From positions 1-62,933 of the forward strand of contig DBYW01000026.1 in NCBI GenBank assembly GCA_002311645.1: DNA of 62,933 nt, given 5' to 3'. Below the pieces are notes generated by a model that saw nothing but the letters and a program-made list of their open reading frames with translations, was not told the DNA's origin and searched no databases. Source of the stretch: Bacteroidales bacterium UBA1176. Lineage in GTDB: Bacteria; Bacteroidota; Bacteroidia; Bacteroidales; WCHB1-69. This document shows positions 44,039 through 53,527 of this stretch, in pieces; position 1 is the stretch's first letter; every line of letters starts with the position of its first letter. The position numbers and the translations under genes were made by a program.

Positions 44039-45163
44039 ATGGATAATTTTATTGTATCAGCCCGAAAATACAGGCCTTCGACTTTTAACTCAGTGGTGGG
44101 TCAGGAACATATAACGTCCACGTTGAAGAATGCCATCAAGACGCAGCAGGTGGCGCAGGCCTTTCTGTTTTGTGGGCCACGAGGCGTGGGCAAGACCACA
44201 TGCGCCCGCATTTTTGCCAAAGCGCTGAATTGTCAGCATCTTACGGAAAATTGTGAGCCATGTAACGAGTGCGAGTCCTGCCGGTCGTTCAATGACTCGG
44301 CTTCTTTCAATGTGTTTGAACTTGACGCGGCTTCCAATAGTTCCGTCGACGATATCCGCGCACTTCGCGAGCAGGTGCAGATACCGCCGCAAGGCGCCAA
44401 ATACAAAGTCTATATCATCGACGAGGTGCACATGTTGTCAGGCAATGCCTTCAACGCATTTCTCAAGACATTAGAGGAACCTCCTGCTTACGCGAAATTT
44501 ATCTTGGCCACCACGGAAAAGCATAAGATTATGGCCACGATCCTGTCCCGCTGCCAGGTGTACGACTTCAAGCGCATCACCGAAGGCGACATCGTGCGGC
44601 ATCTCCAGTACGTTGCCGGAGAGGAGGGCATCACTGCCGAAGAGGAGGCTCTCCGCGTGGTGGCTTCCAAGGCTGACGGCGCTCTCCGCGACGCACTCTC
44701 CATCTTCGACCAGTTGGTTAACTTTACGGGCAAGAACATCACCTATAAACAGACCGTCGAGAGTCTGAATGTCCTTGATGTCGAAAACTATTTCAAAATC
44801 ACCGACTACCTGTTTGGCGATGAGGTGGCTCCCGCGCTCCTTCTTTTCGACAGCATCTTGTCCCGAGGTTTCGATGCCCAGCATTTTATCGCGGGATTGG
44901 CTTCCCATTTCCGCAACATGCTGATGGCAAAAGATCCGGGCACGGTGCAGCTTCTTGAAAGTTCTGATACGATAAAGCAGCAACTGCAGCAACAAGCCCT
45001 CCGCGTTGACCGGTCACTTCTCATCCGGGCTCTGGAACTCGCAAACCAGTGCGATTTCAACTACAGGGCCTCAAGCAACAAGCGTCTGTCGGTGGAACTT
45101 TGCCTGATGCAGATTAACGCCAATTACCTGTTCAAGAAAGCGAGGCAATCGCAGGAGCGGTAA
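44039..45163 (+). CDS. dnaX: DNA polymerase III subunit gamma/tau, N-terminal part (domains I-III)
   Basis: 374 residues from ATG 44039. AAA+ clamp-loader ATPase: Walker A GPRGVGKT, the four-cysteine zinc site starting at the Cys after KAL (CQHLTENCEPCNECESC), Walker B IIDEVHML, sensor 1 ATTEKHK, SRC motif ILSRCQ, and the domain III helices to about 365. The frame stops at TAA 45161-45163, where Bacteroidetes DnaX normally goes on through a linker into the tau-specific end. That end is present just downstream in the +1 frame (45108-46043). As it stands this frame alone gives a short gamma-like protein. The start rejects 50 upstream in-frame codons that cross the promoter. Confidence 0.93.
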   Translation: MDNFIVSARKYRPSTFNSVVGQEHITSTLKNAIKTQQVAQAFLFCGPRGVGKTTCARIFAKALNCQHLTENCEPCNECESCRSFNDSASFNVFELDAASNSSVDDIRALREQVQIPPQGAKYKVYIIDEVHMLSGNAFNAFLKTLEEPPAYAKFILATTEKHKIMATILSRCQVYDFKRITEGDIVRHLQYVAGEEGITAEEEALRVVASKADGALRDALSIFDQLVNFTGKNITYKQTVESLNVLDVENYFKITDYLFGDEVAPALLLFDSILSRGFDAQHFIAGLASHFRNMLMAKDPGTVQLLESSDTIKQQLQQQALRVDRSLLIRALELANQCDFNYRASSNKRLSVELCLMQINANYLFKKARQSQER

Positions 45164-46043
45164 CCCCCCAGAGGGCGGGACGGCGCCCGCCACGGAAAAC
45201 TCCTCTCAGAGAGAAGCCAATTCCGAAAAGCCGAAAATTTCCAGCAGGGCTTTTGTTAACCCTGGTGTGATACCCATTAAAACTATTCCCTCCATCAAGG
45301 ATGTCTTGAATGCCCCGATTGTGGAGGCAACACCGCGTGTGGAGGAAGTGACTCCGTCTGACGACCCGACACTTTCCGAAGATGTGACAAATGTCCCTGA
45401 TGGCGAGTCTCAGGTGGCTGTGGATGCAGTGCGTACCGGTGATTCTGAACTTGAATCGCCTGTGGCTGCGGAAAAAAATGTGGCCTCTGATGCAGCTGAC
45501 GAGCCTCTACTAACTGTTGAAAATACCCCAAACGTCCCTTTGTCGGATGACATTGAGTATGAAGAGGAGGAAGATGATGATGAAGATGATGATCTTGAAG
45601 ACGGTGTTTCAGATGACGGGGATCCAGATGAAGACGAGGCCCCTGTCGCAGTGAATCCTGTAGCACAGGTTGAAGCACCACCCAAAGAGGATGATGAATT
45701 CACGCGCTGTTGGAAACAGCTTTTTGAGACAATGTTCAAGAAGAACCATCTCATTTATTATAGTCTGAAGGATGAAGTGCCTCGTTATGAGAATGATACT
45801 ATTTTTATTGAAGTGAAAAACAATATCCAGAAAGAGCAATTTGAGGTGAACAAGCGCGCCATTGCAGAGTATTGGCGCAACCATTTCAAGCTGAATATCG
45901 ACGATATTGTCATCGAGGCGAACGAACATAAAGAGGTTAAAAAGGTGATTATTAACAGCGAGGATAAGTTGAACAATATGATTGAGCAGAATGCAGAGTT
46001 GCCGGAGTTCTTGCGTATCCTGAAATTGCGGATTAAAGAGTAA
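45108..46043 (+). CDS. dnaX: DnaX linker and C-terminal (tau) part, in the +1 frame relative to dnaX
   Basis: This frame is open from 45108, after a TGA at 45105, to the TAA at 46041 and overlaps the N-terminal frame by 56 bp. If it used its own start, the first candidate is GTG 45267 (258 codons), without a convincing ribosome site. It encodes KISSRAFVNPGVIP and IKTIPSIKDVL, resembling the DnaX linker, then a very acidic stretch (EEEDDDEDDD), then EFTRCWKQLFETMF to FLRILKLRIKE, the usual C-terminal domain that contacts the polymerase alpha subunit. Joined to the upstream frame it would give about 667 residues, a normal length. Either a +1 frameshift makes tau, or the gene is broken, or one base is wrong in the assembly. 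Confidence 0.85.
   Translation, partial: CRLTPITCSRKRGNRRSGNPPEGGTAPATENSSQREANSEKPKISSRAFVNPGVIPIKTIPSIKDVLNAPIVEATPRVEEVTPSDDPTLSEDVTNVPDGESQVAVDAVRTGDSELESPVAAEKNVASDAADEPLLTVENTPNVPLSDDIEYEEEEDDDEDDDLEDGVSDDGDPDEDEAPVAVNPVAQVEAPPKEDDEFTRCWKQLFETMFKKNHLIYYSLKDEVPRYENDTIFIEVKNNIQKEQFEVNKRAIAEYWRNHFKLNIDDIVIEANEHKEVKKVIINSEDKLNNMIEQNAELPEFLRILKLRIKE
45174..45191 (+). other. GC-rich hairpin just after the dnaX 0-frame stop
   Basis: GGCGGG pairs with CCCGCC around ACGGCG, 10 nt after the TAA. An AGGAG sequence lies at 45153-45157, 3 nt before that TAA. An upstream Shine-Dalgarno-like site plus a downstream hairpin is the arrangement that stimulates recoding in several genes. It may instead be another member of the interspersed palindromes. 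Confidence 0.6.
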
Positions 46044-46067
46044 TTTGGATAAATAAATACATGAATT

Positions 46068-47942
46068 ATGAAAAAGATATTTACTACGATTTGTTTGTTG
46101 GCGGTCATGCAGGCCGCATTCAGCCAGGCCTGGATCGACAGGGCTGTTCCGGATGGCCGTGTGGATAGCGTTTGGAACGCGATAAATCTTCCGCAGGCCT
46201 TCACGGGCGAGGGCGTCATCATCGGTTTCGTTGATTGGGGGTTCGATTACTCGCATCCTGTTTTTTACGACACCAACATGGTGGACTATCGCGTTTTGCG
46301 GGCATGGGACCAGTTCAAGACTTCCGGTCCGGCTCCTGCAGGCTATAACTACGGAACGGAATATGTCGGACGCGACCAGCTGCTGGCTGCCCAGTGTGAC
46401 ACGTCCAATTGCTATGGCTACCATTACCATGGCACGCATTGTGCCTCCATTGCGAGTGGTGCGGGTGCGGGTACGAAGTATCGGGGCGTGGCCTTCGGCG
46501 CCAATCTGCTTTTCGCCTCCCTCTACTTGGATTCCATCCAGCGAGTGATGGATGCCTGGAATTGGATGTACGAGGTGGCGCAGAGCGAAGGCAAACGTTT
46601 GGTCATCAGCAATAGCTGGGGATTGTATTATATGGATAACATGGATGGCACGGGCTTGTTAGCCAATGAGATGCAACGTCTCACCGACCTGGGCGTGCTC
46701 TTCGTGGTCAGCGCCGGCAACAACGGCGACGTTGATTTCCATGTTCACCACGACTTTGCTGGCGAGGGCGACACCATGCGTACGCAGTTTATCTTCCCTT
46801 CAAGTGGTAGCACGGGATGGGGCTCCTCCATCACGATGATGAACTCCGCCAACAGCTCGTTCGAGTTCTCTATGATGGTGATGAACACCAATATGGATGT
46901 CGTGGAGGCAACTCCGTTTATCCCTACGGCTGCCAATGATGGTTATGTGGACACTTTTCTCGTGGTGAATAACGACACGCTCATATATACGTATGACATA
47001 CAATCCTCCAATCCATTCAACCATTCGCCGGTTGTGCGGCTGCGTGTCAAGCAAAACAGTTCCTATCGGTTCGGGCTGGCTGTGACAGCTCCGAACGGCT
47101 CGTTCCATGCGTGGAATGTTGCCGAGGTGACGCGCGCATACGGTAACTGGGGCGGCGATTTCCGCGCCCCCAAGCCCGGCTGGGTGTCGGGCGACATAGA
47201 GTATGGCATTAGTACCCCCGGCAATATCGACTGTGCTATTACAGTGGCTGCTCATAGCAAAAGATTTGTCAACGTGGCCGGACACCTGATAGGCGGTTCC
47301 ATCGCAAGTTTCTCGTCCTCGGGACCAGGGTTCCATGAGATTCGCAAACCCGAAATCTCAGCCCCGGGCCTGAATATCGTCGCTGCCATATCTTCCTATA
47401 ACAATGACTATACGGGTACCTATACGAAAACGGTTGTCTTCAACGACCGCACGTATGGATTCGGTTCCCTCTCAGGAACCTCGATGTCAGCCCCATTTGT
47501 GTCTGGTGTCTCCGCGTTGGTGCTGCAAGCCAACCCCTACCTGACACCGGCCCAGGTGAAAGAGGTGCTCACCTCAACGGCTTATCAGGACAATTATACG
47601 GAGCAGTACGGCATCGACCGCTTCGGCTACGGCAAGGTGGACGCCTACCATGCCGTGCGCTTGGCATTGACTATGACAGGGGTTGAGGAGCATACCGGCA
47701 ACTTGGAGACGCGCTACACACTTTTTCCGAACCCCGCCTCGCAGCAGTGTTTCATCACGGCCACGACGGAAAATGCTCAGACTCCCTGCCAACTCTATGA
47801 CCTCTCTGGTCGCGTTGTGCGCTCCGAGACGCTCAGCCCCGGTGTGAACACGCTTTCCCTTGCCGGTCTTCCCGCCGGATGCTACATCCTGCGCGTCTCA
47901 GATGCCAACCAGATTGTTACAAAAAAACTTATTGTCCAATAA
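46068..47942 (+). CDS. Subtilisin-like S8 peptidase with T9SS sorting domain
   Basis: 624 residues: signal peptide (AAFS-Q), then an S8 catalytic domain. The triad is Asp56 (GFVDWGFDYSHP), His121 (HGTHCA) and Ser472 (SGTSMSAPF). The oxyanion segment VVSAGNNG is near 205-215. An inserted beta-rich domain of about 150 residues lies between His and Ser. The last 75 residues (YTLFPNPASQQ ... LYDLSGRVV ... LPAGCYILRV ... KKLIVQ) are a T9SS type A sorting domain. The protein should be surface-exposed or released and help degrade proteins for nutrition. It starts 25 bp after the dnaX C-terminal frame. Confidence 0.96.
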   Translation: MKKIFTTICLLAVMQAAFSQAWIDRAVPDGRVDSVWNAINLPQAFTGEGVIIGFVDWGFDYSHPVFYDTNMVDYRVLRAWDQFKTSGPAPAGYNYGTEYVGRDQLLAAQCDTSNCYGYHYHGTHCASIASGAGAGTKYRGVAFGANLLFASLYLDSIQRVMDAWNWMYEVAQSEGKRLVISNSWGLYYMDNMDGTGLLANEMQRLTDLGVLFVVSAGNNGDVDFHVHHDFAGEGDTMRTQFIFPSSGSTGWGSSITMMNSANSSFEFSMMVMNTNMDVVEATPFIPTAANDGYVDTFLVVNNDTLIYTYDIQSSNPFNHSPVVRLRVKQNSSYRFGLAVTAPNGSFHAWNVAEVTRAYGNWGGDFRAPKPGWVSGDIEYGISTPGNIDCAITVAAHSKRFVNVAGHLIGGSIASFSSSGPGFHEIRKPEISAPGLNIVAAISSYNNDYTGTYTKTVVFNDRTYGFGSLSGTSMSAPFVSGVSALVLQANPYLTPAQVKEVLTSTAYQDNYTEQYGIDRFGYGKVDAYHAVRLALTMTGVEEHTGNLETRYTLFPNPASQQCFITATTENAQTPCQLYDLSGRVVRSETLSPGVNTLSLAGLPAGCYILRVSDANQIVTKKLIVQ

Positions 47943-47975
47943 TTTATACCCATTTTTATAACCATTTAACCTGAC

Positions 47976-50231
47976 ATGTCCGAATACGTACCCAACGAAG
48001 TATTAGAAAACAAGACCATCGTCCGGAAATATCGCGAACTGCTGACTGTGCTATGGCCCAAGACTGATGCGGAAGAGCGCAAGACCATACGCAAGGCCTT
48101 TGTCTTGGCTACAAATGCCCATAATGGCACCAGACGCAAGAGTGGCGAGCCCTATATTTATCACCCGATTGCCGTTGCTTTGATATGTTGCAAAGAAATA
48201 GGCCTGGGCTCAACCTCTGTGATCTGTGCCCTCCTGCACGATGTGGTGGAGGATACCGACTATACCCTTGAAGATATTCGCGACCTTTTTGGAGATGTCG
48301 TGGCAAACATTATCGACGGACTTACCAAAATCGACGATCTCGTTTTCGATAACAAGAGCCAGTCTATCCAGGCTGAGAATTTCAAGAAGATATTCCTCTC
48401 CATGTCCAAGGATATTCGCGTTATCCTCATTAAGTTGGCCGATCGTCTTCACAATATGCGGACATTGGACTCCATGCCTCCTGAAAAACAGCTCAAGATT
48501 GCCTCCGAGACCTCCTATTTCTATGTGCCTTTCGCTCACCGCCTTGGCCTCTATACGATTAAGAGCGAGCTGGAAGACTATGCCATGAAATATACCGATC
48601 CTATTGACTATTTCTCCATCGCCAACAAGTTGCAGGCTACCGACGAGGAACGCCGCCAGCTCATCGCCGAGTTCGCAGCGCCTATCCAGGAGTCTTTGAA
48701 AGCCAACGGCATCGAGGCGACCATGTCTTCCCGTACGAAGTCCGTTTACTCCATCTATCAGAAAATCCTCAACAAAAAGGTCAATTTTGAGGATATCTAT
48801 GACATTTTTGCCATACGTTTTGTCTTTGACAGTCCGGTGGAACAAGAATTTGAGATCTGCTGGCGTATCTACAAGATCGTTTGCCTGCTGTATCCTACGA
48901 ATCCTTCGCGCGACCGCAACTTCCTGACCCATCCCAAACCCAACGGCTACCAGTCGCTGCACCTGACGGCTATGAGCAAGGCCGGCAAATGGGTGGAGGT
49001 GCAGATTCGTTCCAAACGCATGGATGAGATTGCGGAAAAAGGTCTTGCCGCCCACTACAAGTACAAGGAAGATAATTCTGCCGAGGCGGACCGTGAAATG
49101 GATGACAGATTGGAAAATTGGCTGATGAAGACCCGCGAGATCCTCAAAAGCCAGGATTCCGACGCCCTCGAATTCTTGAAAGAAGTGAAACTCAACCTCG
49201 GTCTGAAGGAGGTTTATGTGTTTACCCCCAAGGGTGACATGCGCACCTTGCCCGCAGGTTCCACCGTGCTCGACCTCGCCTACCAACTGCACACGAACTT
49301 GGGTAATCACTGTATTGGTGCCAAAGTTAACTATAATATCGTGCCTTTTGATCGTGTGCTGTCCAATGGCGACCAGGTGGAAATCATCACCTCCAAGAAG
49401 CAGATTCCCAAGGCCGAGTGGCTCGACATTGTTCGCACGGCACGCGCCCGCCGCTGCATACGCGATTTCATGCGCAACGAGCAAAGCGGTATCAACGCCG
49501 CAGGGGAGAACCTGCTCAAGAGCTACTTCGAGGAATTTCAAGTTGAATATTCTCAGGAAAACATAGACAAAATCTATACGGCGACCCTTTCGAAATCTTG
49601 GGATGAATTCTGGAACAATATCGTGACCCATAAGATCTCCAAGAACAAAATCCGAAAGATTATGGCCATGAAACAACCCAAGGAATTGGCTGAGTTTCAG
49701 AAGAAAATCGAGGAGGAAATTGAAAAAAAGTCCCTCGACGAACTGATCGATGAACAGTTCACCACTACTCCGAATGCCTTCTTGCTCGACAATGACTATG
49801 AACGCATCAAGTATGTGCTCGCCGACTGCTGCAATCCGTTGCCAGGCGACCAAGTGGTGGGCTTCCAGGTGACCGACGACAAGATTGTCATCCACCAGAC
49901 CTCTTGCCCCAACGCTATCGAGCAGATGTCCAAGTTCGGCAAGCGTATCATCAAAACCAAATGGCGTAAGGGACAGGATATCGCCTTCTTGTCCGGCATC
50001 CGCTTTTCCGGCTTCGATCGCAAGGGCATGCTGAAAGAGATTATCGAGATTGTCTCCTCCCAGATGGATCTCAATATGCGCTCCATCCACATTGAGGCCA
50101 AACAAAACATCTTCTCCGGCACTATGATGCTTTACATCCAGAGCGTGCGTGCCCTGACCGACCTCATTGAGAAACTCCGTGGCATCGACCAACTTGAAAC
50201 CGTTGAGCGCATCGGCTACGACGTGAACTGA
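47976..50231 (+). CDS. rsh: Bifunctional (p)ppGpp synthetase/hydrolase
   Basis: 751 residues with the full RelA/SpoT layout: HD hydrolase (about 45-200) with ALLHDVVEDTD (His88-Asp89), synthetase domain (about 240-360) with HPKPNGYQSLHLTAM and EVQIRSK, TGS (about 400-465), helical/zinc-finger region, and C-terminal ACT domain (about 670-745). The intact HD motif suggests that hydrolase is active as well as synthetase. It controls the stringent response to amino-acid starvation. It begins 33 bp after the subtilisin gene. An antisense 660-codon open frame on the other strand is a shadow. Confidence 0.97.
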   Translation: MSEYVPNEVLENKTIVRKYRELLTVLWPKTDAEERKTIRKAFVLATNAHNGTRRKSGEPYIYHPIAVALICCKEIGLGSTSVICALLHDVVEDTDYTLEDIRDLFGDVVANIIDGLTKIDDLVFDNKSQSIQAENFKKIFLSMSKDIRVILIKLADRLHNMRTLDSMPPEKQLKIASETSYFYVPFAHRLGLYTIKSELEDYAMKYTDPIDYFSIANKLQATDEERRQLIAEFAAPIQESLKANGIEATMSSRTKSVYSIYQKILNKKVNFEDIYDIFAIRFVFDSPVEQEFEICWRIYKIVCLLYPTNPSRDRNFLTHPKPNGYQSLHLTAMSKAGKWVEVQIRSKRMDEIAEKGLAAHYKYKEDNSAEADREMDDRLENWLMKTREILKSQDSDALEFLKEVKLNLGLKEVYVFTPKGDMRTLPAGSTVLDLAYQLHTNLGNHCIGAKVNYNIVPFDRVLSNGDQVEIITSKKQIPKAEWLDIVRTARARRCIRDFMRNEQSGINAAGENLLKSYFEEFQVEYSQENIDKIYTATLSKSWDEFWNNIVTHKISKNKIRKIMAMKQPKELAEFQKKIEEEIEKKSLDELIDEQFTTTPNAFLLDNDYERIKYVLADCCNPLPGDQVVGFQVTDDKIVIHQTSCPNAIEQMSKFGKRIIKTKWRKGQDIAFLSGIRFSGFDRKGMLKEIIEIVSSQMDLNMRSIHIEAKQNIFSGTMMLYIQSVRALTDLIEKLRGIDQLETVERIGYDVN

Positions 50232-50282
50232 CGTGTTGATTGGTGCGGTGGATTTTTATCGGTGATGAAATTAGGTCAGACC

Positions 50283-50312
50283 TTGTTTCATTCAAAAATT
50301 TGTGTACCTTTG
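50283..50312 (+). promoter_or_regulatory. Consensus promoter of the M13 peptidase gene
   Basis: TTG (50283-50285), 19-bp spacer, TACCTTTG (50305-50312), then CCGCC. The ATG is 60 bp downstream. Confidence 0.8.
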
Positions 50313-50372
50313 CCGCCCCTCCGATATCGGAGGGACTTTATTTTTAATTAACTGCAAATCAGTTTGATATCT

Positions 50373-52430
50373 ATGAAAAAGTATGCTCTTATAACTTTGT
50401 CATCGGTACTTTGTTTTTTTATTCTCACAAGTTCCACGACTATGACGACCAAAAAGAAACCCAAGAAAGCAAAATCCGGCGTGACATTGTCCAACCTCGA
50501 CAATACGGTCGCACCCAACTTTGACTTTTACCAGTACGCCTGCGGTGGCTGGATGAAACTCAATCCCCTTGGGGCTGAATACGCCCGCTACGGCAGTTTT
50601 GACGCCCTTGGCGAGAATAACCAGAAACAGTTGCAGGACTTGGTGGCCAAACTGGCATCGCAGAAACATGCGCAGGGCACTCTTGAGCAGAAAATCGCCG
50701 ATCTCTACAACATCGGTATGAATACCGACCAATTGGAGAGACAGGGCAACCAGCCCATCCAGGCGGAGTTGCAGGGTATCGCCCGCTTGCAGCGCGCTAA
50801 GCTTTCCACCCAACTGGCGGAGATGCTTCTCGAAGGCCATTCCTGCTTCCTTGGCATATACGGCTCCGCCGACCCTGACAACAGCAGCATGACCATCGCC
50901 CACTTCTGGCAAAGCGGCCTCGGTCTCGGCGACCGCGACTACTACCTCGAAGCTGAACAACAGCATATCCGCGACGGCTACGTCAAGCTGATGACGGACA
51001 TGTTCCGCATGTCTGGCTATAGCAAACTTGCCAGATTCGAAGGCAACGAGCAGGAGATGGCACAGCGCGTACTGGCCCTTGAAACCTGCATGGCGGACGC
51101 TTTCATCGACAAAGTGACGCTGCGCGACCCCTACCAGAGCATCCATAAATGCACGGTGGCCGATTTCCAGAAGATGATTCCCGCCATAGACCTCAATGCC
51201 TACCTCAAGGTGCTGAAGGTCAACCCTGATACTGTCAATGTGGGCATGCCGGCCTATTTTAAGTCCCTCAGCCGTGTCCTGACCATCTCCGACTGGGAGG
51301 TGGTGAAGGCCTATCTGGCTTGGCAGGTCATCAACTCCGCTGCCTCTTACCTGAGTGACGAGTTCGTGAATGCCAACTTCGACTTCTACGGCAGGGTGCT
51401 CTCCGGCAAGCAGGTGGACCGCCCGCGCTGGAAGCGTGTCATTGGCACGTTGAACGGCACAATGGGCGAGGCCCTCGGCCAGATGTATGTGAAGGAGTAT
51501 TTCCCTGCAGAGGCCAAAGCCCGCATGGAGCAGCTTGTCAAGAACCTGCAATGGGCTTTGGGCGAGCGCATCAAGAACTCCACATGGATGACTGACGTGA
51601 CCAAGAAGAACGCCCTTGAGAAGTTGGCTGCCTTCCGCGTGAAGATCGGTTATCCCGACAAATGGCGTGACTACAGCTTGTTGCAGATCAGCAACGACAG
51701 CTATTATGCCAATGTGGTGCGTGCCCGCCGCTTTGAGACCGCATACGAGCTGGCCAAAATCGGCAAGCCCGTCGATCCTACGGAGTGGTTCATGACACCG
51801 CAGACTGTCAATGCCTATTACGAGCCCAACACGAACGAGATTTGTTTTCCTGCCGGCATCCTCCAACCCCCGTTCTTTGACATGAACGCGGATGATGCCG
51901 CCAACTACGGTGCCATTGGCGTGGTCATCGGCCATGAGATGACGCACGGCTTTGATGACCAGGGCCGCAACTATGACGCCAAGGGAAATCTTACTGACTG
52001 GTGGACTGCAGAGGATGCGGAGGCCTTTAAGTCACGCGCCCAACTTATTGTTGACCACTTCAATGCCATCGAAGTGGCCCCCGGCGTCTATGGCAATGGT
52101 TCCTTTACCTTGGGTGAGAATATTGCCGACAACGGAGGCCTCAATGTTTCCTACACCGCTCTTCAGAAAGCCAAGCAGGATGGCGGCATCCAGGGCAACA
52201 TGGACGGTTTTACGCCTGAGCAACGCTTCTTCTTGGCGTATGCCGCAGTCTGGGCCAACAACATCCGTCCGGAGGAGATTCTCCGTCGCACCAAGACCGA
52301 CCCGCACTCGTTGGGCAAATGGCGTGTGAACGGCACACTGCCCCATATCGATGCCTTTTATGAGGCCTTCGGCATCAAGAAGGGCGACCCGATGTGGCTC
52401 GAACCCTCCAAACGCGCTAAAATTTGGTAA
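50373..52430 (+). CDS. pepO: M13 family zinc endopeptidase (PepO/neprilysin-like)
   Basis: 685 residues from ATG 50373 (an upstream TTG is less likely). A hydrophobic N-terminal segment (about 5-25) acts as signal or anchor. The M13_N domain begins with DNTVAPNFDFYQYACGGWM; the catalytic domain has HEMTH (His521, His525) in VVIGHEMTHGFDDQGRNYDAKGN and the third ligand Glu in LGENIADNGGL. The C-terminus KKGDPMWLEPSKRAKIW lacks the final CxxW of neprilysin, as in other bacterial members. It cleaves peptides of limited size, complementing the S46 dipeptidase. Confidence 0.96.
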   Translation: MKKYALITLSSVLCFFILTSSTTMTTKKKPKKAKSGVTLSNLDNTVAPNFDFYQYACGGWMKLNPLGAEYARYGSFDALGENNQKQLQDLVAKLASQKHAQGTLEQKIADLYNIGMNTDQLERQGNQPIQAELQGIARLQRAKLSTQLAEMLLEGHSCFLGIYGSADPDNSSMTIAHFWQSGLGLGDRDYYLEAEQQHIRDGYVKLMTDMFRMSGYSKLARFEGNEQEMAQRVLALETCMADAFIDKVTLRDPYQSIHKCTVADFQKMIPAIDLNAYLKVLKVNPDTVNVGMPAYFKSLSRVLTISDWEVVKAYLAWQVINSAASYLSDEFVNANFDFYGRVLSGKQVDRPRWKRVIGTLNGTMGEALGQMYVKEYFPAEAKARMEQLVKNLQWALGERIKNSTWMTDVTKKNALEKLAAFRVKIGYPDKWRDYSLLQISNDSYYANVVRARRFETAYELAKIGKPVDPTEWFMTPQTVNAYYEPNTNEICFPAGILQPPFFDMNADDAANYGAIGVVIGHEMTHGFDDQGRNYDAKGNLTDWWTAEDAEAFKSRAQLIVDHFNAIEVAPGVYGNGSFTLGENIADNGGLNVSYTALQKAKQDGGIQGNMDGFTPEQRFFLAYAAVWANNIRPEEILRRTKTDPHSLGKWRVNGTLPHIDAFYEAFGIKKGDPMWLEPSKRAKIW

Positions 52431-52484
52431 TTAATCACCGGAGAGACCCATTGGCGCTCTCCCTAAATCCCATACAATAATTTT

Positions 52485-53438
52485 ATGACACAAAACAAAC
52501 TCGCCGTTATTGCCTTTGGCGGCAATGCTTTGTTGAAAAGCAATCAAAAAGGCACCTACGCTGAACAAATTCAGAACGTGACGGAAACTTGTCGCTGTCT
52601 TGTGCCGATGATGAAAGCCGGCTACCGCATGGTCATCGGCCACGGCAACGGCCCGCAAGTGGGCAACGTGATGTTGCAGCATAAGGCTGGCGCAGAGACC
52701 TACGATGTGGCAGAGATGCCTCTGAACTTCTGCGTGGCTGAAACCCAGGGTTCCATCGGTGCCCTTATTGAAGAAGGATTCCGTTGCATCTTTGCAGAAG
52801 AGGGTTGGGACCGAGACACGGTGACGCTGCTTACACATGTGGAGGTCGACCCGAACGACCCGCTCTTCCAAAATCCAACCAAGCCGGTTGGCCCCTATTG
52901 CACCAAAGAAGAGGCTGAGATCTACCATGACGAGACGGGCGACATCTACCGTGAGGATCCGAAGGGCAACGGCTGGCGCAAGGTGGTGGCCTCCCCGAAA
53001 CCTATCCGCATCCAGAACATCAAGCTGGTGCGCCAGTTGGCCGACCAGGGCATCATCGTGATTACCGTGGGCGGCGGCGGCATCCCCGTGGCTAATATCG
53101 ATGGCTGTCTGCGCGGCGTGCAAGCCGTCATCGACAAGGACCTGGCCTCTGCTATCACGGCAGTGGAAATCAACGCCGACGAGTTCTACATCCTCACCGA
53201 CGTGCCCAAAGTCTATATCAATTTCCGCAAACCTGACGAGAAAGCCCTCAATGTGATTACGGTTTCAGAAGCCAAACAATACTTGGAAGAGAAACAATTC
53301 ACCGAAGGCTCTATGGCGCCCAAGATGCGTGCTGCCATTATGTTCGTGGAGAAGACGGGCCATACCTGCATCATTACCGAGGCCGGCCGTTTGGGCGACC
53401 CCGCGTGCGGAACCCGCATTGTTCCCGACAAGGCATAA
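52485..53438 (+). CDS. arcC: Carbamate kinase
   Basis: 317 residues of the amino-acid kinase fold. AFGGNAL at the N-terminus, GHGNGPQVG, FCVAETQGSIGAL, and VTVGGGGIPV are the substrate and phosphate loops; EINADEFYILTDVPKVYINF and GSMAPKMRAA complete the pattern. It makes ATP from carbamoyl phosphate at the end of arginine, agmatine or allantoin breakdown. No arginine deiminase or ornithine carbamoyltransferase gene is beside it, so the source of carbamoyl phosphate is unknown. A strong bidirectional terminator follows. Confidence 0.97.
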   Translation: MTQNKLAVIAFGGNALLKSNQKGTYAEQIQNVTETCRCLVPMMKAGYRMVIGHGNGPQVGNVMLQHKAGAETYDVAEMPLNFCVAETQGSIGALIEEGFRCIFAEEGWDRDTVTLLTHVEVDPNDPLFQNPTKPVGPYCTKEEAEIYHDETGDIYREDPKGNGWRKVVASPKPIRIQNIKLVRQLADQGIIVITVGGGGIPVANIDGCLRGVQAVIDKDLASAITAVEINADEFYILTDVPKVYINFRKPDEKALNVITVSEAKQYLEEKQFTEGSMAPKMRAAIMFVEKTGHTCIITEAGRLGDPACGTRIVPDKA

Positions 53439-53466
53439 AAAGCTCTCGTGAATCTTTGAATAACAA

Positions 53467-53506
53467 GAAAGCCCGGCGAACATCTGTTCATCGGGCTTTC
53501 TTTGTT
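53467..53506. terminator. Bidirectional terminator between arcC and the YpfJ-type gene
   Basis: GAAAGCCCG pairs with CGGGCTTTC (9 bp), with an inner GAAC/GTTC stem and a 4-nt loop, followed by TTTGTT on the plus strand. It serves the convergent genes on both sides. Confidence 0.85.
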
Positions 53507-53527
53507 GGGTTAGATTGCGGATGTGGA

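Noticed and set aside
45164..45169. C6 run as the cause of the dnaX frame break
   Set aside because: It lies after the 0-frame stop, so a length error there cannot restore the frame.
45160..45270. -1 frameshift in dnaX
   Set aside because: The -1 frame stops at TGA 45268, well before the C-terminal domain; only the +1 frame connects.
48210..50192. 660-codon open frame on the minus strand
   Set aside because: It lies entirely antisense to the RelA/SpoT gene, whose domains are all intact; no signal, motif or ribosome site supports it.
50400..51947. 515-codon minus-strand open frame
   Set aside because: Antisense to the M13 peptidase gene; shadow of its codon pattern.
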